From positions 80,566-144,565 of the forward strand of contig JAAXXT010000001.1 of assembly GCA_013334325.1 (NCBI GenBank): a stretch of DNA of 64,000 nt, written 5' to 3'. Both the position numbers and the translations under genes were made by a program. Positions within the stretch are counted from its first letter, which is position 1; each line of letters opens with the position of its first letter. Under the pieces are notes generated by a model. The model was not told the origin of the DNA, did not search any database, and worked only from the letters and a program-made list of their open reading frames with translations. This document shows, piece by piece, positions 38,530 through 46,693 of this stretch. The DNA comes from Erysipelotrichaceae bacterium. GTDB taxonomy: Bacteria; Bacillota_I; Bacilli_A; Erysipelotrichales; Erysipelotrichaceae.

Positions 38530-39122
38530 TATTTAGACTCAAGTACCAAGGAGCTCAGTTGTCTGAAATAACCGACCCCACTAATGATGGAAACCACAAC
38601 TGAGAACCATAATAAGAAATTAGATACTGGTAAGTTATAGAGTTCAAAAGGTAAATTTGAGACCAAAATCAACATAATGGTTAGCATTTGAACGACAGTT
38701 TTTAGTTTCCCCATATAACCAGCAGAAACTACACGACCTTTTTCAGCAGCCAACATTCTTAATCCATCCACGAAAACATCTCTCCAAATCATCACCAAAA
38801 CCGCGATTACTGGAATCAAACCTTGTATCGCAAATAAGATAAACATCGTATTGACCAATAATTTATCCGCAATAGGATCCATAAACTTACCAAAGGTAGA
38901 GATTTGATGATTCTTACGTGCAAGGTATCCATCAAAGAAATCAGTGATACTGGCTAACGCAAATAATCCTAAGGCAATTAAATTTACTATCGGTAAGGTA
39001 ACGAAACCTACCGCAATATGCCCAAAAACTATTCCATATTGTGCAAAAGGAAATACAAAAACAAAGACAATAAGAGGAACAAAAAATATCCTCAATAAGG
39101 TTAATCGATTGGGTAGATTCAT
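38529..39122 (-). CDS. pgsA: CDP-diacylglycerol-glycerol-3-phosphate 3-phosphatidyltransferase
   Basis: 197 residues with about five membrane helices. The CDP-alcohol motif DGYLARKNHQISTFGKFMDPIAD fits DGxxARx8GxxxDxxxD. It makes phosphatidylglycerolphosphate. ATGA-type overlap with the upstream RodZ-like gene. Confidence 0.95.
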   Translation of the reverse strand: MNLPNRLTLLRIFFVPLIVFVFVFPFAQYGIVFGHIAVGFVTLPIVNLIALGLFALASITDFFDGYLARKNHQISTFGKFMDPIADKLLVNTMFILFAIQGLIPVIAVLVMIWRDVFVDGLRMLAAEKGRVVSAGYMGKLKTVVQMLTIMLILVSNLPFELYNLPVSNFLLWFSVVVSIISGVGYFRQLSSLVLESK

Positions 39123-40027
39123 TGGGTCGTTCCTTTAAAGGTAAAATAGAAAGAACTCTTATTCTTAGACGCTACTAAGGAATCATCGATTCGTACTTCG
39201 ATTCCATTGACAGTAATTTTTGGGGAAGCTAAGTATCCAATGTATAGTTCTACGAGCATACCATCGGTTGCCTTCACGATCTTAGTGTAGGTATCACCTT
39301 TTTCATAGTATCCACGAGCAGGATTGATTGTACTTACCCCATCTACTTTTGAACTTAACCATGACTTACTGTTTGGTAGTTCAATGATGAAAGTGATGTC
39401 TTGATCAGCTTTAAATCCTGTAATCTCATAATTGATCGTTCCGGTCGATGTAAGTGTTAATTCAATTACAACAGGATCAACGGGATCGTCTGGATCAACA
39501 GGATCGTCTTCATGAACAATCGGATCAGGAACCACAATGACTTTATTGTCATCGATATTTTTACTGATCATTGGTAATACTGAACTCAGAAAAACATAAA
39601 TCAAGGCTAAAACAATTAATACACTGATCACAAACATCGATACAAAACCGATGTCTACTTTTACTTTCTTCTTTACTTTTGGTTTCTCAGTTTTTGTTTT
39701 AGGTGAACTTAAATTTTGAACACGGCTTTTAACACGAGCATTAGATTCATTGATCTCTTCTATCTTTTTTAAACTAGAGGTTTGTGTATAATCATCCAAT
39801 GAAGCACTTAATAACTCTTTATAATCCTCGTAATTGAGATGTAAACTGTTGAAATAATAACGAACATAGAATTTGACATAGGTCAATTCATCTTTAAAAT
39901 AGGCCATATTGCCTTCTTCTATCGCATTTAGTTTAGCTAAAGGAACTTTGGTTCTTTCGCTCATCTTTGATAGCGAATAGCCCAACTCTTCTCTTCTAGC
40001 CTTTAATATTTGGCCAATTTCTTTCAT
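39119..40027 (-). CDS. RodZ-like membrane protein with N-terminal helix-turn-helix
   Basis: 302 residues. HTH (about 4-70; GQILKARREELGYSLSKMSERTKVP), basic linker (about 95-124), one membrane helix (126-150), then an outside Asp/Pro-rich linker (167-187, repeated DPVDPDDPVDP) and a beta-rich domain. This matches YmfM/RodZ, which connects MreB to the wall machinery. Strong promoter, but the short leader shows no Shine-Dalgarno. It lies upstream of pgsA as ymfM does in Bacillus. Confidence 0.9.
   Translation of the reverse strand: MKEIGQILKARREELGYSLSKMSERTKVPLAKLNAIEEGNMAYFKDELTYVKFYVRYYFNSLHLNYEDYKELLSASLDDYTQTSSLKKIEEINESNARVKSRVQNLSSPKTKTEKPKVKKKVKVDIGFVSMFVISVLIVLALIYVFLSSVLPMISKNIDDNKVIVVPDPIVHEDDPVDPDDPVDPVVIELTLTSTGTINYEITGFKADQDITFIIELPNSKSWLSSKVDGVSTINPARGYYEKGDTYTKIVKATDGMLVELYIGYLASPKITVNGIEVRIDDSLVASKNKSSFYFTFKGTTQ
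39473..39508. repeat. 18-bp tandem repeat encoding DPVDPDD linker
   Basis: Two imperfect copies of an 18-base unit containing GGATCGTC and GGATCAAC, within the RodZ-like gene. It encodes the Asp/Pro linker and may vary in copy number between strains. Confidence 0.7.
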
Positions 40028-40045
40028 AAGTTTGTTTTCTTACGA

Positions 40046-40074
40046 ATTATAACAAATATGCCTCATAATGACAA
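40046..40074 (-). promoter_or_regulatory. SigA promoter of the rodZ-pgsA-recA group
   Basis: TTGTCA (40074-40069), 17-bp spacer ending TGT, TATAAT (40051-40046) on the minus strand, immediately after the rnpB terminator. Confidence 0.82.
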
Positions 40075-40095
40075 ATAAAAAGGAGCTTTCGCTCC
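40075..40095 (-). terminator. Terminator of rnpB
   Basis: GGAGC/GCTCC stem with a GAAA loop followed by five T on the minus strand. Confidence 0.85.
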
Positions 40096-40097
40096 TA

Positions 40098-40441
40098 ATT
40101 ATTTAACATCTGATAAGCCATGTTCTGTCCTGTTGCCAGGGGCAATCATTTATCTACATTGCTGTCTCTCGCTGGCTTCATTTCGCCTTTGAAAGTTCCT
40201 CTACCAAATTTGAGTTTCTCGCTTAAGGGGTTTACCGCGTTCCAAACTCTAAGTTTCCTTAAAGCCTACGTTACTGTGGCACGTTATGGGCTTAGACCAT
40301 GGTTTTCACTTTAGGTGTCAGCTCCGCCGTCAGTTGCCTGCCTGGATTTATGGTTTCATCCAGCATAATCACTACAATCATCTCAGATTGTGCGAGCATG
40401 GACTTTCCTCTGGGGGTTACCCAGCGATTGCCTTGATGTTA
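40098..40441 (-). ncRNA. rnpB: RNase P RNA, Bacillus (type B) class
   Basis: On the minus strand the conserved blocks appear in order: GAGGAAAGTCCATGCTCGCAC (CR-I), CTGACGGC, GTGCCACAGTAACG, GGAACGCGGTAAACCCCTT, GCGAGAAACTCAAATTTGGTAG, GTAGATAAATGATTGCC and the closing ACAGAACATGGCTTA (CR-V). Terminal P1 pairs 40441-40435 (TAACATC) with 40110-40104 (GATGTTA). It is the catalytic RNA that trims tRNA 5' ends. P1 overlaps the gpsB stop codon, so the gene starts inside gpsB. The gpsB-rnpB order is as in Bacillus. Confidence 0.98.
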
Positions 40442-40753
40442 CTTTTTATAGACTTCTTGTTCTAATTTTGCCAATCTTTTTAAGAGATCCGTCTGTTGAA
40501 TGATCGGAGTCTCTGATTGAGAAGCTTCTAATCGACCTTGAAGTTCTATTAACTTATTTTGGAGATTACTGTTACTGCGTTGAAGCTGGTCAATCATGTT
40601 CATTTGAGCACTGAGTTGATTTTGAAAAGTTTGATAGTCAGAAATAACTTCATCTAACATCGTATCTACCTCTAAGATAGAGTACCCTTTAAATTCAATA
40701 TTGAACTCTTTTTTAAAAATCTGTTCTGCACTTAGTTTAGGTTGATTGGCCAT
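40439..40753 (-). CDS. gpsB: Cell-division protein GpsB (DivIVA family)
   Basis: 104 residues. The N-terminal DivIVA lipid-binding domain (FKKEFNIEFKGYSILEVDTMLDEVISDY) is followed by a coiled coil (about 40-75) and a short C-terminal helix (LLKRLAKLEQEVY). GpsB coordinates class A PBPs with the division site; its partner PBP (ponA) is divergently encoded 700 bp away. Its last codons carry the rnpB promoter. Confidence 0.93.
   Translation of the reverse strand: MANQPKLSAEQIFKKEFNIEFKGYSILEVDTMLDEVISDYQTFQNQLSAQMNMIDQLQRSNSNLQNKLIELQGRLEASQSETPIIQQTDLLKRLAKLEQEVYKK
40445..40474 (-). promoter_or_regulatory. rnpB promoter inside gpsB
   Basis: TTGGCA (40474-40469), 18-bp spacer, TATAAA (40450-40445) on the minus strand, within the last gpsB codons. 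The predicted start at about 40438-40441 matches the first base of P1. Confidence 0.72.
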
Positions 40754-40772
40754 AACATTACCTCACGCACTC

Positions 40773-40801
40773 ATTAAACCAAATTAAAGTCTTTTAATCA
40801 A
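40773..40801 (-). promoter_or_regulatory. gpsB promoter
   Basis: TTGATT (40801-40796), 17-bp spacer ending TGG, TTTAAT (40778-40773) on the minus strand. Confidence 0.72.
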
Positions 40802-40825
40802 GCACTTAGGATAAAATGCATTTGT

Positions 40826-40854
40826 TAGAAACATAGGATAATATAGGGTATAAT
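40826..40854 (+). promoter_or_regulatory. recU-ponA promoter
   Basis: TAGAAA, 17-bp spacer, TATAAT (40849-40854) on the plus strand. The leader before the recU ATG is only about 10 bases and contains GGAG. Confidence 0.6.
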
Positions 40855-40870
40855 TATTACGGAGTAATTA

Positions 40871-41434
40871 ATGATAGGCTATCCAACGAAGAAAAAAGTA
40901 AATGTTATCGCCAAGTCTGGTGATACCGCCAGACGTGGTTTAAGTTTAGAAGAAGACATCAATCAGAGCAACCTGGTTTTTCTTGACCGTAATCTCGCAA
41001 ATATCCACAAAAAACCAACTCCAATTACGATCGTTAAAGTGGATTATCCAATGCGATCAAAAGCTAAGATAACTGAAGCTTATTTCAAGATTCCTTCTAC
41101 TACGGATTATAATGGAGTCTATAAAGGACGAGCCATTGACTTTGAAGCAAAAGAAACCGCCAGTAAAACTTCCTTTAGTTTATCGAATCTTCATCCTCAT
41201 CAAGTCCAACACATGCAGAGTGTAAAATTTCATGGGGCAATCGCCTTTTTAATCATTAGATTCACATCCTTAGATGAAACTTACTATTTATCCATTGACA
41301 AACTGACGGATTTTACAAATAATCAAGTGCGTAAGTCCTTGCCTTATGAGTGGATCAAAGCCCAGGGCCATTTAATCCCATACAACTATCTTATTCCAAT
41401 TAATTACTTGACTGTGCTTGACATGTATCTATAG
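40871..41434 (+). CDS. recU: Holliday-junction resolvase RecU
   Basis: 187 residues. RRGLSLEEDINQSN and the nuclease core GRAIDFEAKETASKTSFSLSNLHPHQVQHM match RecU. It resolves four-way junctions in recombination and segregation. GGAG precedes the ATG. It is followed 9 bp later by ponA, the conserved recU-ponA operon. Confidence 0.95.
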   Translation: MIGYPTKKKVNVIAKSGDTARRGLSLEEDINQSNLVFLDRNLANIHKKPTPITIVKVDYPMRSKAKITEAYFKIPSTTDYNGVYKGRAIDFEAKETASKTSFSLSNLHPHQVQHMQSVKFHGAIAFLIIRFTSLDETYYLSIDKLTDFTNNQVRKSLPYEWIKAQGHLIPYNYLIPINYLTVLDMYL

Positions 41435-41443
41435 GAGAAAATC

Positions 41444-44437
41444 ATGACCAAAAAAACAAAGATTAAAAAAACAAAGATTAAGAAACCCATTAAACTAAGT
41501 ACCATCTTTTCATCGATCGTACTCTTTCTAATGGTTTTAACTTTGACCGTTGCTGCTACAGGCTTTGCCTATATATCAAGTGTCATTGCCAAAGCACCAA
41601 CATTAGATCCGGCTGATTTTGAAAGTGCCCAATCTACCAAGATCTATGATAAGGACGGCGTTCTTATCGCTGATATCGGGATGGAACTAAGAGACATCAT
41701 TACTTATGATGAACTTCCACAAACTACCATTGATGCCTTTTTGGCCATTGAAGATTCTCGTTTCTTTGAACACAATGGCTTTGACGTTCCTCGTTTTATT
41801 AAAGTTTCACTAGAAACAGTTAAAACCCTTGATTTTGGAGCTGGTGGATCTACCTTAACCATGCAATTGGTTAAGAATACCTATTTTGGATCTATTGAAC
41901 AAATTGAAGCTGAAGGCAATAGTATCATTGACAAGATCAATCGTAAAATCAAAGAAATCTATTTAGCTCTAGAAGCAGAGAAAGTTCTCTCAAAAGAACG
42001 TATTTTAGAATTGTATCTAAATAAAATCAATTATGGAGTTCCCGCAAATAAGCGTGGTATCCAAACAGCGGCCCAATATTATTTTGGAAAAAGTGTCTCT
42101 GATTTAACCTTAGTAGAATCCGCTTTATTGGCTGGTATCATCAATAAGCCTAGTACTTTCAATCCACTTGGAAACTCAAATCCAGATATAAATTATCTTC
42201 AAGAATCCATTGATAGAACTCACCAAGTACTTTATTTAATGGTAGTTCATGGCTATATTACAGAAGAAGAATATGATCAAGCAGTAAAGATCAATATTGC
42301 AGATTTATTGGTTGGATCATTAGCAGCCACAGCGAATACACCATATCAATCCTATGTTGATACCGTAATCAATGAAGTCATAAAAATCACTGGACAAAAT
42401 CCAGTTGATGTTCCTATGGTGATTTATACTTCCATGGATAGAACAGTCCAAGATAAAGTCGAATCTATCCAAAACGGAGATGCGATTACATGGATAGAAG
42501 ATCGTTTACAAATGGGAGTCATCACATTAAACAATCAAACTGGAGAAATCATCGCGATTGGTGGTGGTCGCTTCTATAATGGTGAACGTTTATTCAATCG
42601 TGCTACTGATATGTATAGACAACCAGGGTCAACCATGAAGTCAGTATTATCCTATCTTCTTGCTTTCGAATATTTAGGTTGGTCTACGAAACATATGTTA
42701 AGTGATGAACCTTACAGTTTCTCGACAACCAATCCTGAAATGATTGTTGGAAATGTCAACGGACTTTACCAAGGTGATGTTATGTTGGAATATGCCTTTG
42801 GGTGGTCATTAAATATCCCTGCCATTTTGACCTTAAAACAAATCGTTAGTGTTATTGGAAGTTCGGCTGTTGTCGATCATCTTAATGCGATGGGATTTAC
42901 CGATGTTACGCTTGGAAAAGGCGATATGGCATTTGACCTTGGATATGCCATTGGTGGTTCATCATTAAGAATATCCCCTTACCAACTAGCAGGTGCTTAC
43001 TCTGTTCTATTCAATAAAGGACAGTATATACAACCTCATACAGTTACCCGTATCGAATTCTTGGATGGAACACAACCTTTAGTTCCAACCTATTCAAAAA
43101 CACAAGTAGTTTCTGAAGACGCTGCTTATTTAATGACACGTTTATTGATTAATAATCTTAAAGGTGAATATTATGTCGGGTATAAGAAATTAAGAAGAGA
43201 TTATACTACCTTCTATAAATCCGGTACATCTAACTGGGGAAAAGAAGGTGCCCAATATGGTATTCCAGACAATTCGGATAAAGATCTGTGGTTGGTTTCT
43301 GGAACACCAGAATTTACGACTGCACTTTGGATCGGTTTTGATAATGCTGTTTTAGGAAAATTGTCTTACTTCAACGCAACCTTACAGAAAAAAGGTTATA
43401 GGGAGAATATTTCCTCAATGATTCTAGATTCTATTTATTCTACAAGAAACAAACCTGCTGATCTTGAAAAGCCTGCTGGTGTCACTTCAATCACACATGT
43501 AGTAGGTATCTTCCCTTATGTTTCGATTTTACCTAGTATGAATGAAACTTTAGCTGTACAAGGTTGGATCAAGAAATCCTTCGCATCTATCCCTCAACTC
43601 ACGGTCCCTGCCGTTTATGATCCAAGTACCATGACACTTGATTTACAACCAAATGGTTCTTTAAAACACCTTACGGTCACCATGAATGATTATCCTGATC
43701 CATTGGCTTTGATTCTAGCCCCTAATACAAGAGAAATGTCGTTGACTGTAGGAAACGTTACTGTAACTTCTGTTGGTAAAAGACTCTTTGATTATTCATG
43801 GATCTTTGGACCTATTCAATATCATGCTCGTATCGTTGTAGATGGTGTAACTGTAAGTACCCTAAATTCGGCTACCGCAATCATGGAAACCGATTTGGAC
43901 ATCACACCAGCAAACTCTGTCTTGGTATGTAGTTATTATGGTTATGAAACAGCCCCTGATCATTCTGCTGAGATCTGTGAACCGGTTAATTTCGCCAATA
44001 TGACTGTTACTTCCCCTTCTATCACAACAGGTGGTTCCATTAGTTCTTTAGAAGCTTGGTTAGCTCTTAATGGTTTAACGAACTACACCATCACCTATCA
44101 AATGCCACCGACTACTGATCCAACTAAACTTGGCACAGTCGCATCCATCACTAACTTAAATACTAATACGACCTACACCTATGATCAATTAAGTGCGCTT
44201 CATTTTGATATCGTTGTTTACGATAAGACCATCAATCTGTTTTCTGATTTCATTGGAAATGCCTACGCTAGACCAAGCTATTATGATTATTTGAATTATA
44301 CAGAACCTCTCGTAGGCGCTACAGTAAATACCATCACGGTCAATTACTTTCAAGTCGATGCGACCAATTCTACTTTTAAGCTTAGTGAACTCTATAATGC
44401 GATTCAATTGAGTTCTACTCGTCTCAAATTCAACTAA
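41444..44437 (+). CDS. ponA: Class A penicillin-binding protein (PBP1) with long C-terminal extension
   Basis: 997 residues. Basic cytoplasmic tail, one membrane helix (about 20-43), glycosyltransferase 51 domain (EDSRFFEHNGFD with catalytic E103; STLTMQLVKN), then transpeptidase with STMK (396-399), SLN (455-457) and KSGT (592-595). KSG replaces the usual KTG. Residues from about 700 onward form an extracellular extension rich in Thr, Ser and beta structure, much longer than most PBP1s, possibly Ig/PASTA-like. It polymerises and cross-links peptidoglycan. A possible partner of GpsB. Confidence 0.95.
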   Translation: MTKKTKIKKTKIKKPIKLSTIFSSIVLFLMVLTLTVAATGFAYISSVIAKAPTLDPADFESAQSTKIYDKDGVLIADIGMELRDIITYDELPQTTIDAFLAIEDSRFFEHNGFDVPRFIKVSLETVKTLDFGAGGSTLTMQLVKNTYFGSIEQIEAEGNSIIDKINRKIKEIYLALEAEKVLSKERILELYLNKINYGVPANKRGIQTAAQYYFGKSVSDLTLVESALLAGIINKPSTFNPLGNSNPDINYLQESIDRTHQVLYLMVVHGYITEEEYDQAVKINIADLLVGSLAATANTPYQSYVDTVINEVIKITGQNPVDVPMVIYTSMDRTVQDKVESIQNGDAITWIEDRLQMGVITLNNQTGEIIAIGGGRFYNGERLFNRATDMYRQPGSTMKSVLSYLLAFEYLGWSTKHMLSDEPYSFSTTNPEMIVGNVNGLYQGDVMLEYAFGWSLNIPAILTLKQIVSVIGSSAVVDHLNAMGFTDVTLGKGDMAFDLGYAIGGSSLRISPYQLAGAYSVLFNKGQYIQPHTVTRIEFLDGTQPLVPTYSKTQVVSEDAAYLMTRLLINNLKGEYYVGYKKLRRDYTTFYKSGTSNWGKEGAQYGIPDNSDKDLWLVSGTPEFTTALWIGFDNAVLGKLSYFNATLQKKGYRENISSMILDSIYSTRNKPADLEKPAGVTSITHVVGIFPYVSILPSMNETLAVQGWIKKSFASIPQLTVPAVYDPSTMTLDLQPNGSLKHLTVTMNDYPDPLALILAPNTREMSLTVGNVTVTSVGKRLFDYSWIFGPIQYHARIVVDGVTVSTLNSATAIMETDLDITPANSVLVCSYYGYETAPDHSAEICEPVNFANMTVTSPSITTGGSISSLEAWLALNGLTNYTITYQMPPTTDPTKLGTVASITNLNTNTTYTYDQLSALHFDIVVYDKTINLFSDFIGNAYARPSYYDYLNYTEPLVGATVNTITVNYFQVDATNSTFKLSELYNAIQLSSTRLKFN

Positions 44438-44463
44438 AAATGAACCTACGGGTTCATTTTTTT
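44435..44463. terminator. Bidirectional terminator between ponA and nth
   Basis: AAAAATGAACC/GGGTTCATTTTT stem with 3-base loop; T-run on plus, A-run (T on minus) on the left. It serves both convergent genes and includes the nth stop codon. Confidence 0.9.
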
Positions 44464-45099
44464 ATATCTACATTCTTGATTTAGAGGACAAGACTCACAT
44501 TTAGGCTTTCTGGCTGTACAATGATATCTACCAAAGAAAAGTAGAGCATGATGAGCATCTCCCCACTCTGATTCATCAAGTGCATTTTTTAGTGTCTTTT
44601 CAACAAGTAATGGATCTGCATCATTCGATACGATCCCAAATCGTTGAGATACGCGTAAAACATGCGTATCTACCGCTAAACCAGGTTGATTAAATCCTAC
44701 AGAAACAATAACGTTGGCTGTTTTTCGTCCTACTCCAGGTAAGGTTTGAAGCTGATCAAAATCATGTGGTATCTCCCCATCAAAGTTTTTTACCACTTCT
44801 TTCGCAAATTCAATCAGATGTTTAGCTTTAGTATGATATAGACCTATCGTCTTGATCATATTTTCAAGTGAAACTAGTTCAGCTTGAGCTAAATGATCTG
44901 GATCAGGATAGGCTTTGAACACTTCAGGTGTAACTTTATTCACAGATGGATCTGTTGTCTGAGCACTCAAGATGACCGCTACACTCAATTCATAGACATT
45001 CTTGAAATCTAATTCACACCCTGCATTTGGGAATAAAGATTTTGCGGTAACTAGTAAGCGTCTAATTCGTATTTCTTTTACCTTCGTTGAGTTGTTCAA
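44446..45099 (-). CDS. nth: Endonuclease III
   Basis: 217 residues. Helix-hairpin-helix LPGVGRKTANVIV with the catalytic lysine, catalytic Asp in VDTHVLRVSQR, and a C-terminal 4Fe-4S cluster of C-x6-C-x2-C-x5-C spacing (CTARKPKCESCPLNQEC). It removes oxidised pyrimidines. The start is uncertain: the frame opens at TTG (45099) with no ribosome site, inside the dnaD 3' end, and no ATG or GTG follows before the conserved region. Translational coupling to dnaD is likely. Confidence 0.93.
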   Translation of the reverse strand: MNNSTKVKEIRIRRLLVTAKSLFPNAGCELDFKNVYELSVAVILSAQTTDPSVNKVTPEVFKAYPDPDHLAQAELVSLENMIKTIGLYHTKAKHLIEFAKEVVKNFDGEIPHDFDQLQTLPGVGRKTANVIVSVGFNQPGLAVDTHVLRVSQRFGIVSNDADPLLVEKTLKNALDESEWGDAHHALLFFGRYHCTARKPKCESCPLNQECRYKKMNP

Positions 45100-45601
45100 T
45101 GGTGGTCTTATCTTTCTGCCATTGGGCCAATATACGATCGATATACGTAAAATTCACTTTATTATGCATCAAAGCTTCTCTTAAGGCATGTACGATAAAA
45201 GCTCGATCTACACGTGTTAACCAATCGTTGATCTTATCCATTTCGGTTGAACTTAAGGTTCTCTTGAATTCTTTTTGATAAAGATCGATGAGATCACTAT
45301 CACTGGTTAAAATGGTTTTATCTTCAAATAGACCATCGATGATGTAGGCAACTTCTTGTTTGTTTATCTTGATGATAAGGTAACCTTTTCGACTTAATCC
45401 GGCCATCGCTTTATCGATCTTCTCAAGGGATAATCCACTTGCTTTAGATAAAGAATCAAGACTAATATGTCTTTTTAAATCATTAAAATGAACTAACTCT
45501 AAAGCAGTTAACGCTTCTTCTGCTGAAAGATTGAGGGTACCTAAATGATCTAGAACCCAGATTCGTTGATCAATGTGTGCTTCTTCATACCATTTACTCA
45601 T
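45062..45601 (-). CDS. dnaD: DnaD-domain replication initiation protein
   Basis: 179 residues from the ATG at 45601. A winged-helix N-terminal domain (about 1-95) precedes a DnaB_2/DnaD C-terminal domain (about 105-165) with DLIDLYQKEFKRTLSSTEMDKINDWL and VNFTYIDRILAQW. It helps load the replicative helicase at origins and stalled forks. Located between a YpmB-like gene and nth, as in Bacillus. Confidence 0.92.
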   Translation of the reverse strand: MSKWYEEAHIDQRIWVLDHLGTLNLSAEEALTALELVHFNDLKRHISLDSLSKASGLSLEKIDKAMAGLSRKGYLIIKINKQEVAYIIDGLFEDKTILTSDSDLIDLYQKEFKRTLSSTEMDKINDWLTRVDRAFIVHALREALMHNKVNFTYIDRILAQWQKDKTTIEQLNEGKRNTN

Positions 45602-46070
45602 AGTGTTTGTCCACCTTCCAAAGGATTGAATAATCAATAAAATCTAAGAGCCATTCCCCTTCATCAGAGCTTATCCAATAAACATTTTCAGTTTTATATG
45701 ATGTGGTACTGATATTAAAGGTTCTTGAATAATTCATCTTCATAAAAGCATCAGAAGCTTCAGATAGTTTAATTTCAGTAGGATCTAAACTAGAAATGAT
45801 TTGATATTTTTCATTGATGTGAAGAACCCTAAATCCATAAGATGGTGTTTTACATTTTATGGTCATGATTTTTTCAGTGATCACAACCGAAGAGATCCAA
45901 GAACATTCTGTATAAGAATGTAAGCCTTCAAAAGTGCTCATAAAGAGTTCTCGTTGATGTTCATCGTATATTTTTACAGCACTCACATGATAAAAGATGG
46001 TTGATAAAATGATCAATACGATCGTAAATAGAAGCAAAATAGCGCTTGTTGCATTTTTTATCCAAGTCAT
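45594..46070 (-). CDS. YpmB-like membrane-anchored protein
   Basis: 158 residues. N-terminal membrane helix (about 8-28), then an extracytoplasmic domain of about 125 residues with PepSY-like alternation and several aromatic strands. Position directly before dnaD-nth and length match YpmB (DUF5590) of Bacillus, but sequence similarity could not be confirmed by eye. Overlaps dnaD by 8 bases. Function unknown. Confidence 0.7.
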   Translation of the reverse strand: MTWIKNATSAILLLFTIVLIILSTIFYHVSAVKIYDEHQRELFMSTFEGLHSYTECSWISSVVITEKIMTIKCKTPSYGFRVLHINEKYQIISSLDPTEIKLSEASDAFMKMNYSRTFNISTTSYKTENVYWISSDEGEWLLDFIDYSILWKVDKHYE

Positions 46071-46143
46071 AACTACATCTTACCAAAGCTAGACCCTATT
46101 GAGAATAGTTTCTCGTAATTATCACTAAATAAGCACAAAGCTG

Positions 46144-46171
46144 TTCACTGACACAAAGTCATGTTTATGAT
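46144..46171 (+). promoter_or_regulatory. Possible promoter giving a near-leaderless mRNA
   Basis: TTCACT, 16-bp spacer, TATGAT (46166-46171) on the plus strand. The start would fall about six bases before the ATG at 46184. Confidence 0.4.
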
Positions 46172-46183
46172 ATGATAATCACG

Positions 46184-46693
46184 ATGAAAATTAACCAATT
46201 AAAGATAAGGCGTATCTTAATATTAGGAATTGCGATAGCACTTTTTTTAAGTTTATATGTTTTTTACTCAGCAAAGAAACAAGAAGTTGTAGTATTTGAA
46301 GGCCTCAATGCTCAAGTTATCGAATATAGAAATTTTATTCAAACGATGAGTACAGAAAGCAAAGCTTACTTTTTTTGTACAAAAACCAATATTGATTGTC
46401 GTTACATCGATACAGAAATGATCGATGTTCTAAATATAGATGCACATGTCGAAAGATTCGAAAACATCATCTTGGTTGATACAGCGACACTTGATATGAC
46501 AATCTTACCTTCTGCTTTAAAATCTCGATTTGGATTTAGTGATGTACCTGCTTTTGCGATCCTATCCTATGAAAATGGTTCAGTTGTGATCCATAAGGTG
46601 CTACAGTGGACAAACACTGATCCTTTTACCGCATTAGATCTAAAAGAGTGGATGAAAGAGAATAAACTTTGGTTATCTGAATATACGAACTAA
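46184..46693 (+). CDS. Uncharacterised membrane-anchored protein, possible thioredoxin-like fold
   Basis: 169 residues from the ATG at 46184 (an ATG four codons earlier is possible; neither has a ribosome site). Basic N-terminus and one membrane helix (about 11-30), then an extracytoplasmic domain. FFCTKTNIDC holds two cysteines six residues apart, and DVPAFAILSYENG looks like the cis-proline strand of thioredoxin folds, but there is no CxxC. Alone on the plus strand with its own terminator. No family was recognised with confidence. Confidence 0.78.
   Translation: MKINQLKIRRILILGIAIALFLSLYVFYSAKKQEVVVFEGLNAQVIEYRNFIQTMSTESKAYFFCTKTNIDCRYIDTEMIDVLNIDAHVERFENIILVDTATLDMTILPSALKSRFGFSDVPAFAILSYENGSVVIHKVLQWTNTDPFTALDLKEWMKENKLWLSEYTN

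Noticed and set aside
40120..40314. 64-residue ORF on the plus strand
   Set aside because: It is antisense to the most conserved parts of RNase P RNA and has no ribosome site.
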